Translations under genes and position numbers: made by a program | Shown: positions 40,986 to 50,326 of the stretch, piece after piece | How the letters are laid out: each line of letters starts with the position of its first letter | Numbering within the stretch: the first letter of the stretch is position 1 | Assembly (NCBI RefSeq): GCF_000970465.2 | Contig: NZ_LAJE02000167.1 | Location: 1 to 59,239 of the forward strand | Length of the DNA: 59,239 bases | From: Devosia insulae DS-56 | Lineage (GTDB): Bacteria > Pseudomonadota > Alphaproteobacteria > Rhizobiales > Devosiaceae | Direction of reading: 5' to 3' | Notes under the pieces: model-generated | The model's database searches: none | What the model saw: only the letters and a program-made list of their open reading frames with translations | What the model was told of the DNA's origin: nothing

Positions 40986-41902
40986 TGGCCGGGATTACTG
41001 GCAAGGACGCGGCGCTGACCGCCTACGCCAACGCACTGGCGACTGAGGCGCCCAAGGGGCGTTCGCTGACGCAGGATGCGCTGCGTCGCCTGTTCAACAA
41101 CAAGGCGGCGCTGGTCTCGATCTTCGTGCTCACCGCCATCGTGCTGTTTGCATTGGTCGGGCCGTATTTCCTGCCCTGGGCCTACGACAAGATCGATTGG
41201 GCCGGCATCCGCAAGCCACCCGACTGGGCCAAGGGCCACTATTTCGGCACCGACCAGAATGGCCGCGACATGCTGGCCCGGACGCTGCAGGGCACGCAGA
41301 TGTCGCTGTTGGTAGCGGGCGTCGCCACCTTCGTTTCGGTGGTGATCGGCATCCTCTATGGCGCCATTGCGGGCTATTTCGGCGGCAAGATCGACGCCGT
41401 CATGATGCGCTTCGTCGATATCATGTACGCGCTGCCCTACATCCTGTTCGTCATCATCCTGGTGGTGATCTTCGGGCGCTCCCCGGTGCTGCTGTTCGTG
41501 GGCATTGGCTGCCTCGAATGGCTGACCATGGCCCGCATCGTGCGCGGGCAGACGCTATCGATCAAGCAGCGCGAGTTCATCGAGGCGGCGAAGGCCGGTG
41601 GGGCAGGGCCCTTCACCATCATCTTCCGCCATATCGTCCCCAACCTCACCGGTCCGGTGGTGATCTATGCGACGCTCACCATTCCCGAGATCATCATCAC
41701 GGAGAGCTTCCTCTCCTATCTCGGCCTCGGCGTCCAGGAACCGCAGACCTCGCTCGGCACGCTGATCTCGTTCGGCGCTCCGGTGGCGGAGGCGCTGCCC
41801 TGGATGCTGTTCACCCCGGCCGCCATCCTCGTCACCATGCTGCTCTGCCTGTCGTATCTGGGCGACGGCCTGCGTGACGCGCTCGACCCCAAGGACCGAT
41901 AG
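40985..41902 (+). CDS. oppC: Peptide ABC transporter permease
   Basis: This 305-residue permease is the partner of OppB. An N-terminal cytoplasmic region of about 35 residues precedes the first segment (ALVSIFVLTAIVLFALVG). The OppC-typical FGTDQNGRDMLARTLQG is followed by the EAA loop (REFIEAAKAGGAGPFTIIFR) and ESFLSYLGLGVQEPQTSLG. It overlaps oppB by one base and precedes oppD by two bases. Confidence 0.94.
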   Translation: MAGITGKDAALTAYANALATEAPKGRSLTQDALRRLFNNKAALVSIFVLTAIVLFALVGPYFLPWAYDKIDWAGIRKPPDWAKGHYFGTDQNGRDMLARTLQGTQMSLLVAGVATFVSVVIGILYGAIAGYFGGKIDAVMMRFVDIMYALPYILFVIILVVIFGRSPVLLFVGIGCLEWLTMARIVRGQTLSIKQREFIEAAKAGGAGPFTIIFRHIVPNLTGPVVIYATLTIPEIIITESFLSYLGLGVQEPQTSLGTLISFGAPVAEALPWMLFTPAAILVTMLLCLSYLGDGLRDALDPKDR

Positions 41903-41904
41903 AC

Positions 41905-42888
41905 ATGGCCAATGTGCTTGTCGTCGACAATCTCGACGTAACCTTCGCGCTGCACCAATCCGAGGTGAAGGCGGTTTCCGACCTCGATTTCACCCTCGCC
42001 GAGGGCGAAACGCTCGCCGTGGTGGGCGAGAGCGGCTCGGGCAAGAGCCAGGCGTTCCTCTCCATCATGGGGCTCCTGGCCCGCAACGGCAAAGCCTCGG
42101 GCCGCGCCATGCTGGGCGACGTGAACCTTATCGGCATGGCGCCGGACAAGCTGGACAATTATCGCGGCAAGGATATCGCGATGATCTTTCAGGATCCGAT
42201 GACCTCGCTGAACCCAACGCTCCGGGTCAAGACGCAACTTGCCGAAGTGCTGGTGCGGCACCAGGGCTTTACCGCGGAAAAGGCCCATCGTGCCGTGATC
42301 GAGATGCTCGAGCGGGTCGGCATCCCCGAGCCGGTGAAGCGTGCCAACGCCTATCCGCACGAGCTTTCGGGCGGCATGCGGCAGCGCGTGATGATTGCCA
42401 TGGCGCTGCTCTGTAAGCCCCGGGTGCTGATCGCGGACGAGCCGACCACGGCGCTCGACGTGACCGTGCAGGCGCAGATGCTCGACCTGTTCAAGAATCT
42501 CACCAATGATTTCGGCACCGCGCTGGTGCTGATCACCCACGACCTGGGGGTGGTGGCCGGCGTCGCCGATCGGATGATGGTGATGTATGGCGGCCGCTGC
42601 ATCGAGAAGGGGCCGACCGACACGCTGTTCTACGACCCGCGCCATCCCTATACGCTGGGGCTGCTGCACTCGACGCCGCACGTGGCCAAGCGCGCCAAGC
42701 GCCTCGATCCGATCCAGGGCCTGCCGCCCAGCCTCGAGCACCTGCCCAGGGGCTGCGCCTTCCACCCGCGTTGCGCCTTCCGCTTCGAGCGCTGCTTTGA
42801 GGAACGGCCACCACTGCTGCCGGTGGAGGATGTGCGCGAAAAGGCCTGCTGGTACCAGGGTGAACTCAAGTACGAGGCGGTGGCATAA
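41905..42888 (+). CDS. oppD: Peptide ABC transporter ATP-binding protein
   Basis: This 327-residue ABC ATPase has Walker [10 protein letters not shown] (as in E. coli OppD), Q-loop [12 protein letters not shown], signature [15 protein letters not shown] and Walker [13 protein letters not shown]. The C-terminal oligopeptide domain holds [17 protein letters not shown], a Cys-rich segment that binds an iron-sulfur cluster in some members. It overlaps oppF by one base. Confidence 0.95.
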   Translation: MANVLVVDNLDVTFALHQSEVKAVSDLDFTLAEGETLAVVGESGSGKSQAFLSIMGLLARNGKASGRAMLGDVNLIGMAPDKLDNYRGKDIAMIFQDPMTSLNPTLRVKTQLAEVLVRHQGFTAEKAHRAVIEMLERVGIPEPVKRANAYPHELSGGMRQRVMIAMALLCKPRVLIADEPTTALDVTVQAQMLDLFKNLTNDFGTALVLITHDLGVVAGVADRMMVMYGGRCIEKGPTDTLFYDPRHPYTLGLLHSTPHVAKRAKRLDPIQGLPPSLEHLPRGCAFHPRCAFRFERCFEERPPLLPVEDVREKACWYQGELKYEAVA

Positions 42889-43895
42889 TGCTCGATCGTA
42901 CCGAAGACCTGTTGAAGATCGAGAACCTCTCGAAGAACTTCTCCATTTCCGCCGGCCTGTTCGCCAAGCCCTTTCAGCTGCGTGCGCTGCAGGATATCAG
43001 CTTCACCGTCAAGCGCGGCGAAACGCTGGGTATCGTGGGCGAGAGTGGTTGCGGCAAGTCGACGCTCGGCCGCTGCATCCTGCAGCTGCTGGCCCCGGAC
43101 GAGGGGCGCGTGCTGTGGCTGGGGCAGGACATCACCAAGCTGCCGGCCGAGGAGATGCGCAAGAAGCGCCGCGACCTGCAGATCATCTTCCAGGATCCGC
43201 TGGCCTCACTCAATCCGCGGATGACCGTGGGCGAGATCATTGCCGATCCGCTCAAGACGCTGATGCCCGAGATCGACGCCAAGGGCCGGCGCGAGCGGGT
43301 GCTGCGGACCATGGAGGCGGTCGGCCTGCTGCCGGAAATGATCAACCGCTATCCGCACGAGTTCTCGGGCGGGCAGGCGCAGCGCATCGGCATCGCCCGG
43401 GCGCTGATCAGCGAGCCCAAGCTGATCGTCTGCGACGAGCCGGTATCGGCGCTCGACGTCTCGATCCAGGCGCAGATCCTCAACCTGTTGAGTGATCTGA
43501 AGGACGAGTTCGGGCTGACGCTGATCTTCATCTCGCACAATCTGAGCGTGGTGCGGCACGTTTCCGACCGCATCCTCGTGCTCTATCTCGGCCGGATCGT
43601 CGAGCTCGCCGATGGCGACGACCTCTATGAGGATCCCAAGCACCCCTATACCAGGGCGCTGCTGACCGCGGTGCCGATCCCCGACCCGAAACGGGCGCGA
43701 CAACGCACCATCGAGGGGCTGGTGGGCGAAATCCCGTCGCCGATCAACCAGCCCTCGGGCTGCACGTTCCGGACGCGCTGCCGCTTTGCCGAGGAGCGCT
43801 GCGCCCAGGTCAGGCCACCGCTCGAAACCCTTGCCAATGGGCGGCGGGTTGCCTGCATCCGCTGGCAGGAACTGGACCTCAACGGCGGCGCCTGA
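42888..43895 (+). CDS. oppF: Peptide ABC transporter ATP-binding protein
   Basis: This 335-residue second ABC ATPase of the importer has Walker A GESGCGKST, Q-loop IIFQDPLASLNP, signature FSGGQAQRIGIARAL and Walker B IVCDEPVSALDV. The C-terminal GCTFRTRCRFAEERCAQVRP repeats the Cys motif of OppD. It ends the operon; the next gene is convergent. Confidence 0.95.
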   Translation: MLDRTEDLLKIENLSKNFSISAGLFAKPFQLRALQDISFTVKRGETLGIVGESGCGKSTLGRCILQLLAPDEGRVLWLGQDITKLPAEEMRKKRRDLQIIFQDPLASLNPRMTVGEIIADPLKTLMPEIDAKGRRERVLRTMEAVGLLPEMINRYPHEFSGGQAQRIGIARALISEPKLIVCDEPVSALDVSIQAQILNLLSDLKDEFGLTLIFISHNLSVVRHVSDRILVLYLGRIVELADGDDLYEDPKHPYTRALLTAVPIPDPKRARQRTIEGLVGEIPSPINQPSGCTFRTRCRFAEERCAQVRPPLETLANGRRVACIRWQELDLNGGA

Positions 43896-43936
43896 CGGTT
43901 GAGTCACCGGCATTGCCGCTGGATTGCGCTGCCGCG

Positions 43937-44425
43937 CTAGGCGCGGTTTCGGCGTTCGCCGCCCTTGGGCACGGCGCGCTTGCGGCGGCGATCGGGGCCG
44001 ACAAAGGCCTTGGCTTCGATGAAGGGTCGCGGCGCCGCCAGCATGGCGACCAGCCGGCTCTCGATGTGCTGGGTGGCGAAGGGCTTGCGCAGGAACTCGG
44101 TGACGCCGGAGTCGCGCGCGGCGGCGATTTCGGCGGCATCGGGAGCGGCCGACATCATGATGACGGGCGTATCGCGGTTCAGCCCTTCGGAGGCGGCGCG
44201 CAGCGCTTTGACCACGGCAACGCCACTCATCGGCGCCAGCACGTCGTTCAGCATGATGGCGCCGAAGCGATGGGTCTGCAGCAGCATGGCTGCCCCATCG
44301 GAGCTCTGCACCTCATCGATGCGGCGCACCTTGAGGTGGCGCAGCATCTGGCCGATCAGCGCTCCCATGTGCGGCGAGGGATCGACGACGAGCACATCGA
44401 GCTTGGAAAAGCTGGGTTTCTGCAT
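43937..44425 (-). CDS. Receiver-only response regulator
   Basis: This 162-residue protein has one CheY-like receiver domain (residues 8-130). The acidic pocket is in VLVVDPSPHMGAL. The phosphoacceptor Asp is in NDVLAPMSG, four residues before the Pro. The conserved Thr/Ser is in VIMMSAAPD, and Lys in EFLRKPF. No output domain follows, only a basic tail (GPDRRRKRAVPKGGERRNRA) that may touch nucleic acid or a partner. The cognate kinase is not nearby. Confidence 0.87.
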   Translation of the reverse strand: MQKPSFSKLDVLVVDPSPHMGALIGQMLRHLKVRRIDEVQSSDGAAMLLQTHRFGAIMLNDVLAPMSGVAVVKALRAASEGLNRDTPVIMMSAAPDAAEIAAARDSGVTEFLRKPFATQHIESRLVAMLAAPRPFIEAKAFVGPDRRRKRAVPKGGERRNRA

Positions 44426-44495
44426 TCGATCAGTGTCGCATCGGCGCCTTGCCGACCGGTTAATCGCCTTAGCCCGGAAAACCAGCGGAAGGACG

Positions 44496-44524
44496 TTGAC
44501 AGCAAGGGTTTTTGCCCTTAATCA
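44496..44524 (+). promoter_or_regulatory. Probable rpmJ promoter
   Basis: TTGACA (44496-44501) and TAATCA (44519-44524) are separated by 17 bases, 57 bases upstream of the rpmJ ATG. The spacer also holds a small inverted repeat (AAGGG...CCCTT). Confidence 0.7.
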
Positions 44525-44581
44525 CGGCCCCAATTCGAAGGGCGCGCGGCGCCTGTTTTTATTTCAGTTCCGAGGTTCGGC

Positions 44582-44707
44582 ATGAAAGTCACCAACTCGC
44601 TCAAGGCTCTGATGGGTCGCCATCGCGCCAACAAGCTCGTGCGCCGCCGCGGCCGCGTGTACATCATCAACAAGGTGGACAAGCGCTACAAGGCCCGCCA
44701 GGGCTGA
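44582..44707 (+). CDS. rpmJ: Ribosomal protein bL36, zinc-free type
   Basis: This 41-residue ribosomal protein reads [20 protein letters not shown], then [21 protein letters not shown], which is bL36. It has no Cys, so it is the form that does not bind zinc. It stands alone with its own promoter and a strong terminator (44736-44760). Such a short gene is easily missed. Confidence 0.95.
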   Translation: MKVTNSLKALMGRHRANKLVRRRGRVYIINKVDKRYKARQG

Positions 44708-44735
44708 GCTGCTGCTCACGACTGCACGTAGTTTG

Positions 44736-44760
44736 AAAAGCCCGCGCAAGCGGGCTTTTT
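44736..44760 (+). terminator. Rho-independent terminator after rpmJ
   Basis: AGCCCGC-GCAA-GCGGGCT (44739-44756) is a 7-bp stem with a GNRA-type GCAA loop, extended by flanking AAA/TTT pairs and followed by a T run. Confidence 0.9.
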
Positions 44761-44786
44761 GCTGTTTGGGTATTCGATCCGGCAGC

Positions 44787-44937
44787 CCACCACCGGCCGC
44801 CATCGCGGCGGAGGCCGGGACCCAGTGCTCATGACCTCCACCGGCGCGATCTGGCCGACCTTGCCGCGATGGACCGGTTGGGTTCGTGCCTCGAGCAGTG
44901 GGTCCCGACTTTCGTCGGGATGACGGCCGGTGGGTGG
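44787..44937. repeat. Large inverted repeat between rpmJ and the M20 peptidase
   Basis: Arms of about 45 bases (44787-44831 and 44892-44937) are inverted near-copies. One has GGCCGGGACCCAGTGCTC and the other GAGCAGTGGGTCCCGAC, then GTCGGGATGACGGCCGGTGG. The GGGACCCAGTG core is shared with the repeat upstream of ureA. Confidence 0.75.
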
Positions 44938-44943
44938 GTCGCC

Positions 44944-46332
44944 CTACCCCGCAAATCCCGCGATGATGCGCAGCCAGGAGCGGATGCCCTTGTGGAAGCT
45001 CCTCAGGTCGTACTTCTCGTTGGGCGAGTGGATGCGGTCGTCGTCGAGTGCGAAGCCGATCAGCAGCGTGTCGAGCCCCAGGGTCTTCTTGAACTCGCCG
45101 GCCACCGGGATCGAGCCGCCCGAGCCGATCAGCGCCGCCTCATTGCCCCACTCATCCTTGAGCGCCGCCGCGGCCTTGGCGACGAACGGGCCATCGGTCG
45201 GCACCGAGACCGCGGGCGCGCCGCCGTGCTCGTGGAAGCTCGCGGTGGCGTCGGGCGGCAGCCGGTCGGTGACGTGCTTGCGGAACGCGGCGCGGATCTT
45301 CTTTGGGTCCATGCCGGAAACCAGGCGGAACGAGATCTTGGCGCTGGCCTTGGCCGGGATCACGGTCTTGAAGCCGTCGCCGGTATAGCCGCCGCTGATG
45401 CCGTTGATCTCGCAGGTCGGGCGTGAGCGGGTCTGCTCGAGCACCGAACGGCCCTGTTCGCCGGCCGGTGTGGTCAGCCCGGCTCCACGCATGAAAGCCG
45501 CCTCGTCATAGGGCAGGCGCTTCCACTGCGCCGCGATCTCGGCAGGGAGCTCCGCGACGTCGTCGTAGAAGCCTTCGACCGCCACGCTGCCATCGGAGTT
45601 GCGCAGCGAGGCGATGATATCGGCCAGCACCTGGATCGGGTTGCGCGCGGCGTTGCCGTACATGCCGGAGTGGAGGTCATGACTGGCGCAGGTGATCACC
45701 ACCTCCTCGCCGACGAGGCCGCGCAGCGAGGTGACGATCGAGGGCGTCTCGCGGTTCCACAGGTCGGTGTCGCAGACCAGCGCGATGTCGGCGCTGCCGA
45801 GCTCGGCCTTGTTGGCTTCGAGGAAGCCAGGCAGGCTCTTGCCGCCCGACTCTTCCTCGCCTTCGAAGAACAGCGTCACCTTGATCGGCAGCGCGCCGTT
45901 CACCGCCTTCCAGGCCCGGCAGGCCTCGACGAAGGTCAGGAGCTGCCCCTTGTCGTCGGAACTGCCGCGCCCGACGATGCGGGTCTCGCCATCCTCGCCC
46001 TTGACCAGCGTTGCGGCGAATGGGTCGGTGGCCCAGAGGTTCAGCGGATCGACCGGCTGCACGTCGTAGTGGGCGTAGAACAGCACGTGCGGTCCATCAG
46101 CCGTCTGGTCGTGCGCCACCACCATCGGGTGCCCGGGGGTCGGGCGCACCGAGGCCTCGAAGCCCAGCGCGTTGAGATCTGCCGCCAGCCAGTCCGCGGC
46201 CCTATGCACTTCGCCGGTATAGGCCGGATCGGTGGAAATCGACTTGATCGCCACCAGCGTCTTCAGCCGCGCGACGCTGTCGTCGAGATGGGCGTCGGCA
46301 TGGGCGAGGGCGGCGTCGAGGGCGGTGGACAT
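44944..46332 (-). CDS. M20-family metallopeptidase (dipeptidase)
   Basis: This 462-residue zinc peptidase is cytoplasmic. Metal motifs are FYAHYDVQPVDP, GRGSSDDKGQ and the catalytic FEGEEESGGKSLPGF; HDLHSGMYGNAARNP lies at the dimerisation lid. A C-terminal zinc-ligand His is probably in DDDRIHSPNEKYDL. Members cleave dipeptides or deacylate amino acids. It lies 105 bases after pyk on the same strand. Confidence 0.92.
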   Translation of the reverse strand: MSTALDAALAHADAHLDDSVARLKTLVAIKSISTDPAYTGEVHRAADWLAADLNALGFEASVRPTPGHPMVVAHDQTADGPHVLFYAHYDVQPVDPLNLWATDPFAATLVKGEDGETRIVGRGSSDDKGQLLTFVEACRAWKAVNGALPIKVTLFFEGEEESGGKSLPGFLEANKAELGSADIALVCDTDLWNRETPSIVTSLRGLVGEEVVITCASHDLHSGMYGNAARNPIQVLADIIASLRNSDGSVAVEGFYDDVAELPAEIAAQWKRLPYDEAAFMRGAGLTTPAGEQGRSVLEQTRSRPTCEINGISGGYTGDGFKTVIPAKASAKISFRLVSGMDPKKIRAAFRKHVTDRLPPDATASFHEHGGAPAVSVPTDGPFVAKAAAALKDEWGNEAALIGSGGSIPVAGEFKKTLGLDTLLIGFALDDDRIHSPNEKYDLRSFHKGIRSWLRIIAGFAG

Positions 46333-46359
46333 CAGGGCAATCCGTTACTGAAAGCGAAA

Positions 46360-46408
46360 ATCCCTCCCCCGGTTGGGGACGCTATGGCGTCCCCTAGAGG
46401 GGAGGGAT
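46360..46408. repeat. Nested palindrome between pyk and the M20 peptidase
   Basis: An inner hairpin GGGGACGC-TATG-GCGTCCCC (46376-46395) is nested within outer arms TCCCTCCCC / GGGGAGGGA. It belongs with the C/G-run repeats in ureF and at 58350. It may act as a transcription terminator for pyk. Confidence 0.7.
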
Positions 46409-46436
46409 CGAGAAGGTACAGCCTAGGCAGGCAGGA

Positions 46437-47873
46437 TCAAGAGGATCCGGCGCCATCCTGGCGGACGAAGGCAATGCGCAGCATGTTGGTGGCGCCGGGG
46501 GTGCCGAGCGGGATGCCGGCGGTGATGGCGATACGGTCGCCCGGGCGCGCGAGGCCTTCGTTGTAAGCGATGACGCAGGCGCGATCGACCATGTCCTCGA
46601 GGTTCACCGCATCGGGCGATTCCACACAGTGGATGCCCCAGACCACCGACAGGCGGCGGACGGTACGAAGGTTCGGCGACAGTGCCAGGATCGGCTTACT
46701 GGGCCGCTCGCGGGCGGCGCGGATGGCGGTCGAGCCGGACGAGGTGTAGGTGACAATGGCGGCCAGATCGAGCGTTTCGGCCACCTGGCGGGTCGCCGCG
46801 GAGATCGCGTCGGCCGCGGTTGCTTCGGGCTCGGCGGCCTGGGCACGGATGATGCCGCGATAGTTCGGATCGCCTTCGACCGCTACGGCCACCTTGTTCA
46901 TCATCGCCACGGCTTCGACCGGGTACTGGCCCGAAGCGCTCTCGGCCGAGAGCATGACGGCGTCGGCGCCTTCGAACACGGCGATCGACACGTCGGAGAC
47001 TTCAGCGCGGGTCGGCACCGGCGAAGTGATCATCGATTCCAGCATCTGGGTGGCGACCACCACGGGCTTGCCGTAGCGGCGGGCGATACGGATCATGCGC
47101 TTCTGCAGGCCCGGGACCTGCTCGAGCGGCATTTCCACGCCGAGATCGCCGCGCGCCACCATGAAGGCGTCGCAGAGCTTGATGATCTCTTCCAGCCGCT
47201 CCACCGCTTGCGGCTTCTCGATCTTGGCCATGACGCCGGCGCGGCCCTGGACGATCTTCCTAATATCGATGATGTCTTCGGGGCGCTGCACAAAGCTGAC
47301 GGCGATCCAGTCAGCTTCCGCCTCGAGGCCCTTCAGGAGGTCGGCGTGATCCTTCTCGGTCAGCGCCCCCATCGGCAGCAGCGTATCGGGCAGGCTCACG
47401 CCCTTCTTGTCGCTCAGCTTGCCGCCATAGATCACCTCGGTCTCGACTTGTCCGCCGCCGACCTTGGTGGCGCGGAGCTGGAGCTTGCCGTCATCGAGCA
47501 GCAGGCGATCGCCCACCGAGACGGATTCGAGGATTTCCGGGTGCGGCAGGAACACACGCTCGGCGGTGCCCGGCGCTTCCGAGCTGTCGAGGGTGAACTT
47601 GCCACCGGCGACCAGTTGCACAGCGCCTTCGGCGAAGCGGCCGACGCGCAGCTTTGGCCCCTGCAGGTCGACCAGGATGCCAATCGGGTGGTGCAGCCGC
47701 GCTTCGACATTGCGGATGAAGCCGACGGTCTGCTTCAGCAGCTCATGGCTGGCGTGGCTCATGTTGATGCGGAAGACGTCCGCACCGGCACGCGCCAGCT
47801 TCTCGATCGTAGCTTCGTCGTTGGACGCGGGGCCCAGGGTGGCGACGATCTTCACGCGTCTCAAGCGTTTCAT
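46437..47873 (-). CDS. pyk: Pyruvate kinase
   Basis: This 478-residue glycolytic enzyme converts phosphoenolpyruvate and ADP to pyruvate and ATP. The start RRVKIVATLGPASNDEATIE is followed by VFRINMSHASHELL, VMAKIEKPQAVERLEEIIKL (catalytic Lys and metal Glu) and ARGDLGVEMPLEQVPGLQKR. It overlaps the preceding DUF1036 gene by four bases, an arrangement often seen in Hyphomicrobiales. Confidence 0.97.
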   Translation of the reverse strand: MKRLRRVKIVATLGPASNDEATIEKLARAGADVFRINMSHASHELLKQTVGFIRNVEARLHHPIGILVDLQGPKLRVGRFAEGAVQLVAGGKFTLDSSEAPGTAERVFLPHPEILESVSVGDRLLLDDGKLQLRATKVGGGQVETEVIYGGKLSDKKGVSLPDTLLPMGALTEKDHADLLKGLEAEADWIAVSFVQRPEDIIDIRKIVQGRAGVMAKIEKPQAVERLEEIIKLCDAFMVARGDLGVEMPLEQVPGLQKRMIRIARRYGKPVVVATQMLESMITSPVPTRAEVSDVSIAVFEGADAVMLSAESASGQYPVEAVAMMNKVAVAVEGDPNYRGIIRAQAAEPEATAADAISAATRQVAETLDLAAIVTYTSSGSTAIRAARERPSKPILALSPNLRTVRRLSVVWGIHCVESPDAVNLEDMVDRACVIAYNEGLARPGDRIAITAGIPLGTPGATNMLRIAFVRQDGAGSS

Positions 47874-48580
47874 TCGGAATCTGCACCTTCATCAGTAGGA
47901 GTGTCGTCGGCCGGCTGGTCGCCGCCGTCGGTCGGCATGTCGCCCTCGAGTGGCACGGCTTCGCCGGTGGGGCCGGTGTCGCCGCTGACGACCTCGCCAT
48001 CGGTGAGCTGCAGCGTCCAGTCGCTGCGATTATCGGTATCGACTTCGAAGAAGCCGGTGCGTTCGTAGCCGCGCGCCAGGCAATCCTCAACACCGAAGAT
48101 GGTGAAGGTCTCGTCGCGGGTGCACATGAACACGCTGCCGTCCCAGGCGCCGCCGCTGACGTCGTCGGCGGCGTAGACATAGTAGTAGCGACGAGCTTCG
48201 AGGTTACCGCGATAGATGGTGACGCAGTTATCGGGTTCGGCCACCCACCAGCCTTCGGACTGCCAGCCCTTCTCGGCGCGATAGCCGAAGGCGACGGAGA
48301 CCTTGTTGCCGGTCTCGTTGCAGACGCGGAAGCTGCCTTCGCCGGTCTCGGCGCTCTGGTCAGCAGAGGTTTGAGACTGGGCCTGCTGGGCCTGCGCCGA
48401 GGCAGCACTGAGCGGCGCGTCGGCACGCGGCAGGAAAACCCAGATGGTGATGGCTACGAACGCTGCGGCGAGCACACCAGCGATGGCCAGGATGTAGCGC
48501 AATGGACCGTCCGGGTTGGATTGCCTGAAATCGTTTGCAGCGCGCGAGGTGTTTGTGCTCAGCGCTCCGTCCGCTGTCAA
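47870..48580 (-). CDS. DUF1036 membrane-anchored protein
   Basis: This protein of about 236 residues has a single N-terminal membrane anchor (YILAIAGVLAAAFVAITIWV) and a Gln/Ala-rich linker. The DUF1036 domain spans about 80-195 (FRVCNETGNKVSVAFGYRAE, EGWWVAEPDNC, VFMCTRDETFTIFGVEDCLA). An acidic, Asp/Thr-rich tail follows. Four cysteines in the domain suit an extracytoplasmic disulfide fold. Function is unknown. The start is uncertain: the longest frame opens with TTG at 48580, within TTGACA, and no ATG lies before the anchor. Confidence 0.85.
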   Translation of the reverse strand: MTADGALSTNTSRAANDFRQSNPDGPLRYILAIAGVLAAAFVAITIWVFLPRADAPLSAASAQAQQAQSQTSADQSAETGEGSFRVCNETGNKVSVAFGYRAEKGWQSEGWWVAEPDNCVTIYRGNLEARRYYYVYAADDVSGGAWDGSVFMCTRDETFTIFGVEDCLARGYERTGFFEVDTDNRSDWTLQLTDGEVVSGDTGPTGEAVPLEGDMPTDGGDQPADDTPTDEGADSE

Positions 48581-48708
48581 CCGGTAAACGCGGCTTTTGT
48601 CGGAATTACGAAGCTAGGGGGCAAGCGATGTGGATTGCTGTCCGAATAGGCTTGAACCGGCGTTGACGAACGGGTTGAACGGGGGCCGAAACGAAGAGGA
48701 ATTCGACT

Positions 48709-48981
48709 ATGGCAACCGTCTCCCCCGATAGCGTCGCCCAGGACCAGATCAAGGCCTTCATCGAACGCATCGAGCGGCTCGAAGAAGAGAAGGCCGCAAT
48801 CGCCGGTGACATCAAGGAAGTTTACGCCGAAGCCAAAGGCAACGGCTTCGACACCAAGGTGCTGCGCAAGATCGTCTCGATCCGCAAGCAGGACCATGCC
48901 GAGCGCATGGAGCAGGAAGCGCTGCTCGAGCTCTACCTCACAGCGCTCGGCATGGCGGCCGCACCGAGCGACGACGAGTAA
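48709..48981 (+). CDS. DUF2312 / GapR-family DNA-binding protein
   Basis: This 90-residue protein matches DUF2312, the family of Caulobacter GapR. That protein binds overtwisted DNA and supports topoisomerases ahead of replication and transcription. The core is [20 protein letters not shown], then [20 protein letters not shown] and [13 protein letters not shown], a long coiled coil with basic residues. GAGGAA precedes the ATG. It is divergent from the DUF1036-pyk genes and ends before a strong terminator. Confidence 0.9.
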   Translation: MATVSPDSVAQDQIKAFIERIERLEEEKAAIAGDIKEVYAEAKGNGFDTKVLRKIVSIRKQDHAERMEQEALLELYLTALGMAAAPSDDE

Positions 48982-49024
48982 GCGCCGGGCGATGACGCGT
49001 AAGCACCGCGTGTGAAACCGAGCG

Positions 49025-49048
49025 AAGGCCGCCCACCGGGCGGCCTTT
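49025..49048 (+). terminator. Rho-independent terminator after the GapR-family gene
   Basis: AAGGCCGCCC-ACC-GGGCGGCCTT is a 10-bp perfect stem with a 3-base loop followed by TTTCG. Confidence 0.85.
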
Positions 49049-49180
49049 CGCTATTCCGGGCCTAGGCGGCTTGCCGCAGCGGTTGGTTTTAACTTGACTG
49101 CAACGATCATCTTTGATTGATCCTGTAGCCGGGCTCAGCGCCGAGCCCCGGGTACACCAGACCTATCGAAGGAAATCACG

Positions 49181-50257
49181 ATGCCGCTTTCATTCCGCGG
49201 GGCGATGGCCCTGGCGGTACCGCTGTCGCTTGCCCTGCTGTCGGCCTCCGCCGCCCTGGCCCAGACCAGCTTCGTCGATCAGGCAGGGCGCACGGTTACG
49301 CTCGACGCGCCGCCCAAGAAGCTGATCACCCTGCCGTCGGCCGCGCCGGTGGTCTATTTCGCCGTCGATGGCACGACCGAGCACATTGCCGGCACCGCGT
49401 CCGCCTCGCTCAACACCTTCAAGGGCGGTCTCTACGACGAGACCATCCCCGAGCTGATGCAGCTCGACGCGACGATGGCCGGCCCGGGCTTTGCCACCAA
49501 TGTCGAAGCGGTGCTCGCCGCCGGCCCCGACCTGGTGTTCGAGGTCGTGCACAAGGAAGGCCAGATCAAGCAGCTCGAGGATGTGGGCCTCAAGGTTGCC
49601 GGCTGGAACTGCTGCACCGAGGAACAGCGCCGCGGCTACATCACCATGAGCGGCGCCATCGCCGGCAAGCCTGAGCGCGCCGCCATGCTGCTCAAGCTGC
49701 AGGACGATTCCAACGCCGCGCTGGTCGAGCACTTCAAGGCCGTCGAGCCCGCGAACTACGTGAAGATGCTCGAAGTCGACAAGATCGGCGAGCAGATCCA
49801 GGTGGTCGCCAACTCTTCGCAGAACTACGCGCTGAGCGGCGTGCAGAACCTCGCTGCCGATGATACCGGCGAGTGGTGGCGTACCATCGATGCCGAGCAG
49901 TTCCTGGTCTGGAACCCCGAGGTCATCATCATCCCGGCCTGGGCCACCGACCTGACGCCCGAGGCGTTCTACAACGATCCGCTGCTCGGTGGCGTCGATG
50001 CGATCAAGAACCATCGCGTCTACAAGGTGCCCAAGTTCAACCGCTCCCCCGATGCGCCGGAAGTGCACCTTACCGCGCAGTGGCTGGCCCGCATCACCCA
50101 TCCCACCGACTTCGCCGCTGAGACCGCCTTCCGCGACACGCTGAAGACCACCTTCAAGGAGATCTACGGCAAGGACCTTACCGAGCCGCTGCTCGACAAG
50201 ATCCTCGAAGTCGAAGCCAACAGCACCTCGACCGATTACGCCAAGATCCTCGGCTGA
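49181..50257 (+). CDS. ABC transporter substrate-binding protein (siderophore/cobalamin type)
   Basis: This 358-residue periplasmic protein of the Peripla_BP_2 (BtuF/FepB/FhuD) class has a signal peptide ending ASAALA near residue 27. The start of the mature part (QTSFVDQAGRTVTLDAPPKK) is typical. The middle has an unusual Cys-Cys (GWNCCTEEQ). AAGGAAATC precedes the ATG. It begins a seven-gene operon that continues to the flavin reductase. The ligand is unknown; the class binds ferric siderophores, haem or corrinoids. Confidence 0.9.
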   Translation: MPLSFRGAMALAVPLSLALLSASAALAQTSFVDQAGRTVTLDAPPKKLITLPSAAPVVYFAVDGTTEHIAGTASASLNTFKGGLYDETIPELMQLDATMAGPGFATNVEAVLAAGPDLVFEVVHKEGQIKQLEDVGLKVAGWNCCTEEQRRGYITMSGAIAGKPERAAMLLKLQDDSNAALVEHFKAVEPANYVKMLEVDKIGEQIQVVANSSQNYALSGVQNLAADDTGEWWRTIDAEQFLVWNPEVIIIPAWATDLTPEAFYNDPLLGGVDAIKNHRVYKVPKFNRSPDAPEVHLTAQWLARITHPTDFAAETAFRDTLKTTFKEIYGKDLTEPLLDKILEVEANSTSTDYAKILG

Positions 50258-50275
50258 CAAGGCTTTGATTTGGTC

Positions 50276-50320
50276 GCGCTTTCGAACCGGAAAAGTCTGC
50301 AACTTTTCCTGAAAACTCTC
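50276..50320. repeat. Dispersed 45-base repeat, copy 2
   Basis: GCGCTTTCGAACCGG then AAAAGTCTGCAACTTTTCC, with the inner inverted pair AAAAGT / ACTTTT. It matches copies at 34091 (opposite strand) and 57978. It follows the binding-protein gene directly. Confidence 0.8.
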
Positions 50321-50326
50321 CAGTTC

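Noticed and set aside
43937-44425. Receiver domain lacking its phosphoacceptor (LNDVLAP)
   Set aside because: Aligning on the Pro places the Asp of NDVLAP at the normal position, so the site is intact.
49082-49180. Cobalamin or metal riboswitch before the ABC operon
   Set aside because: The leader is only about 100 bases with one simple GGGCTC/GAGCCC hairpin; no riboswitch core such as a B12 box was seen.
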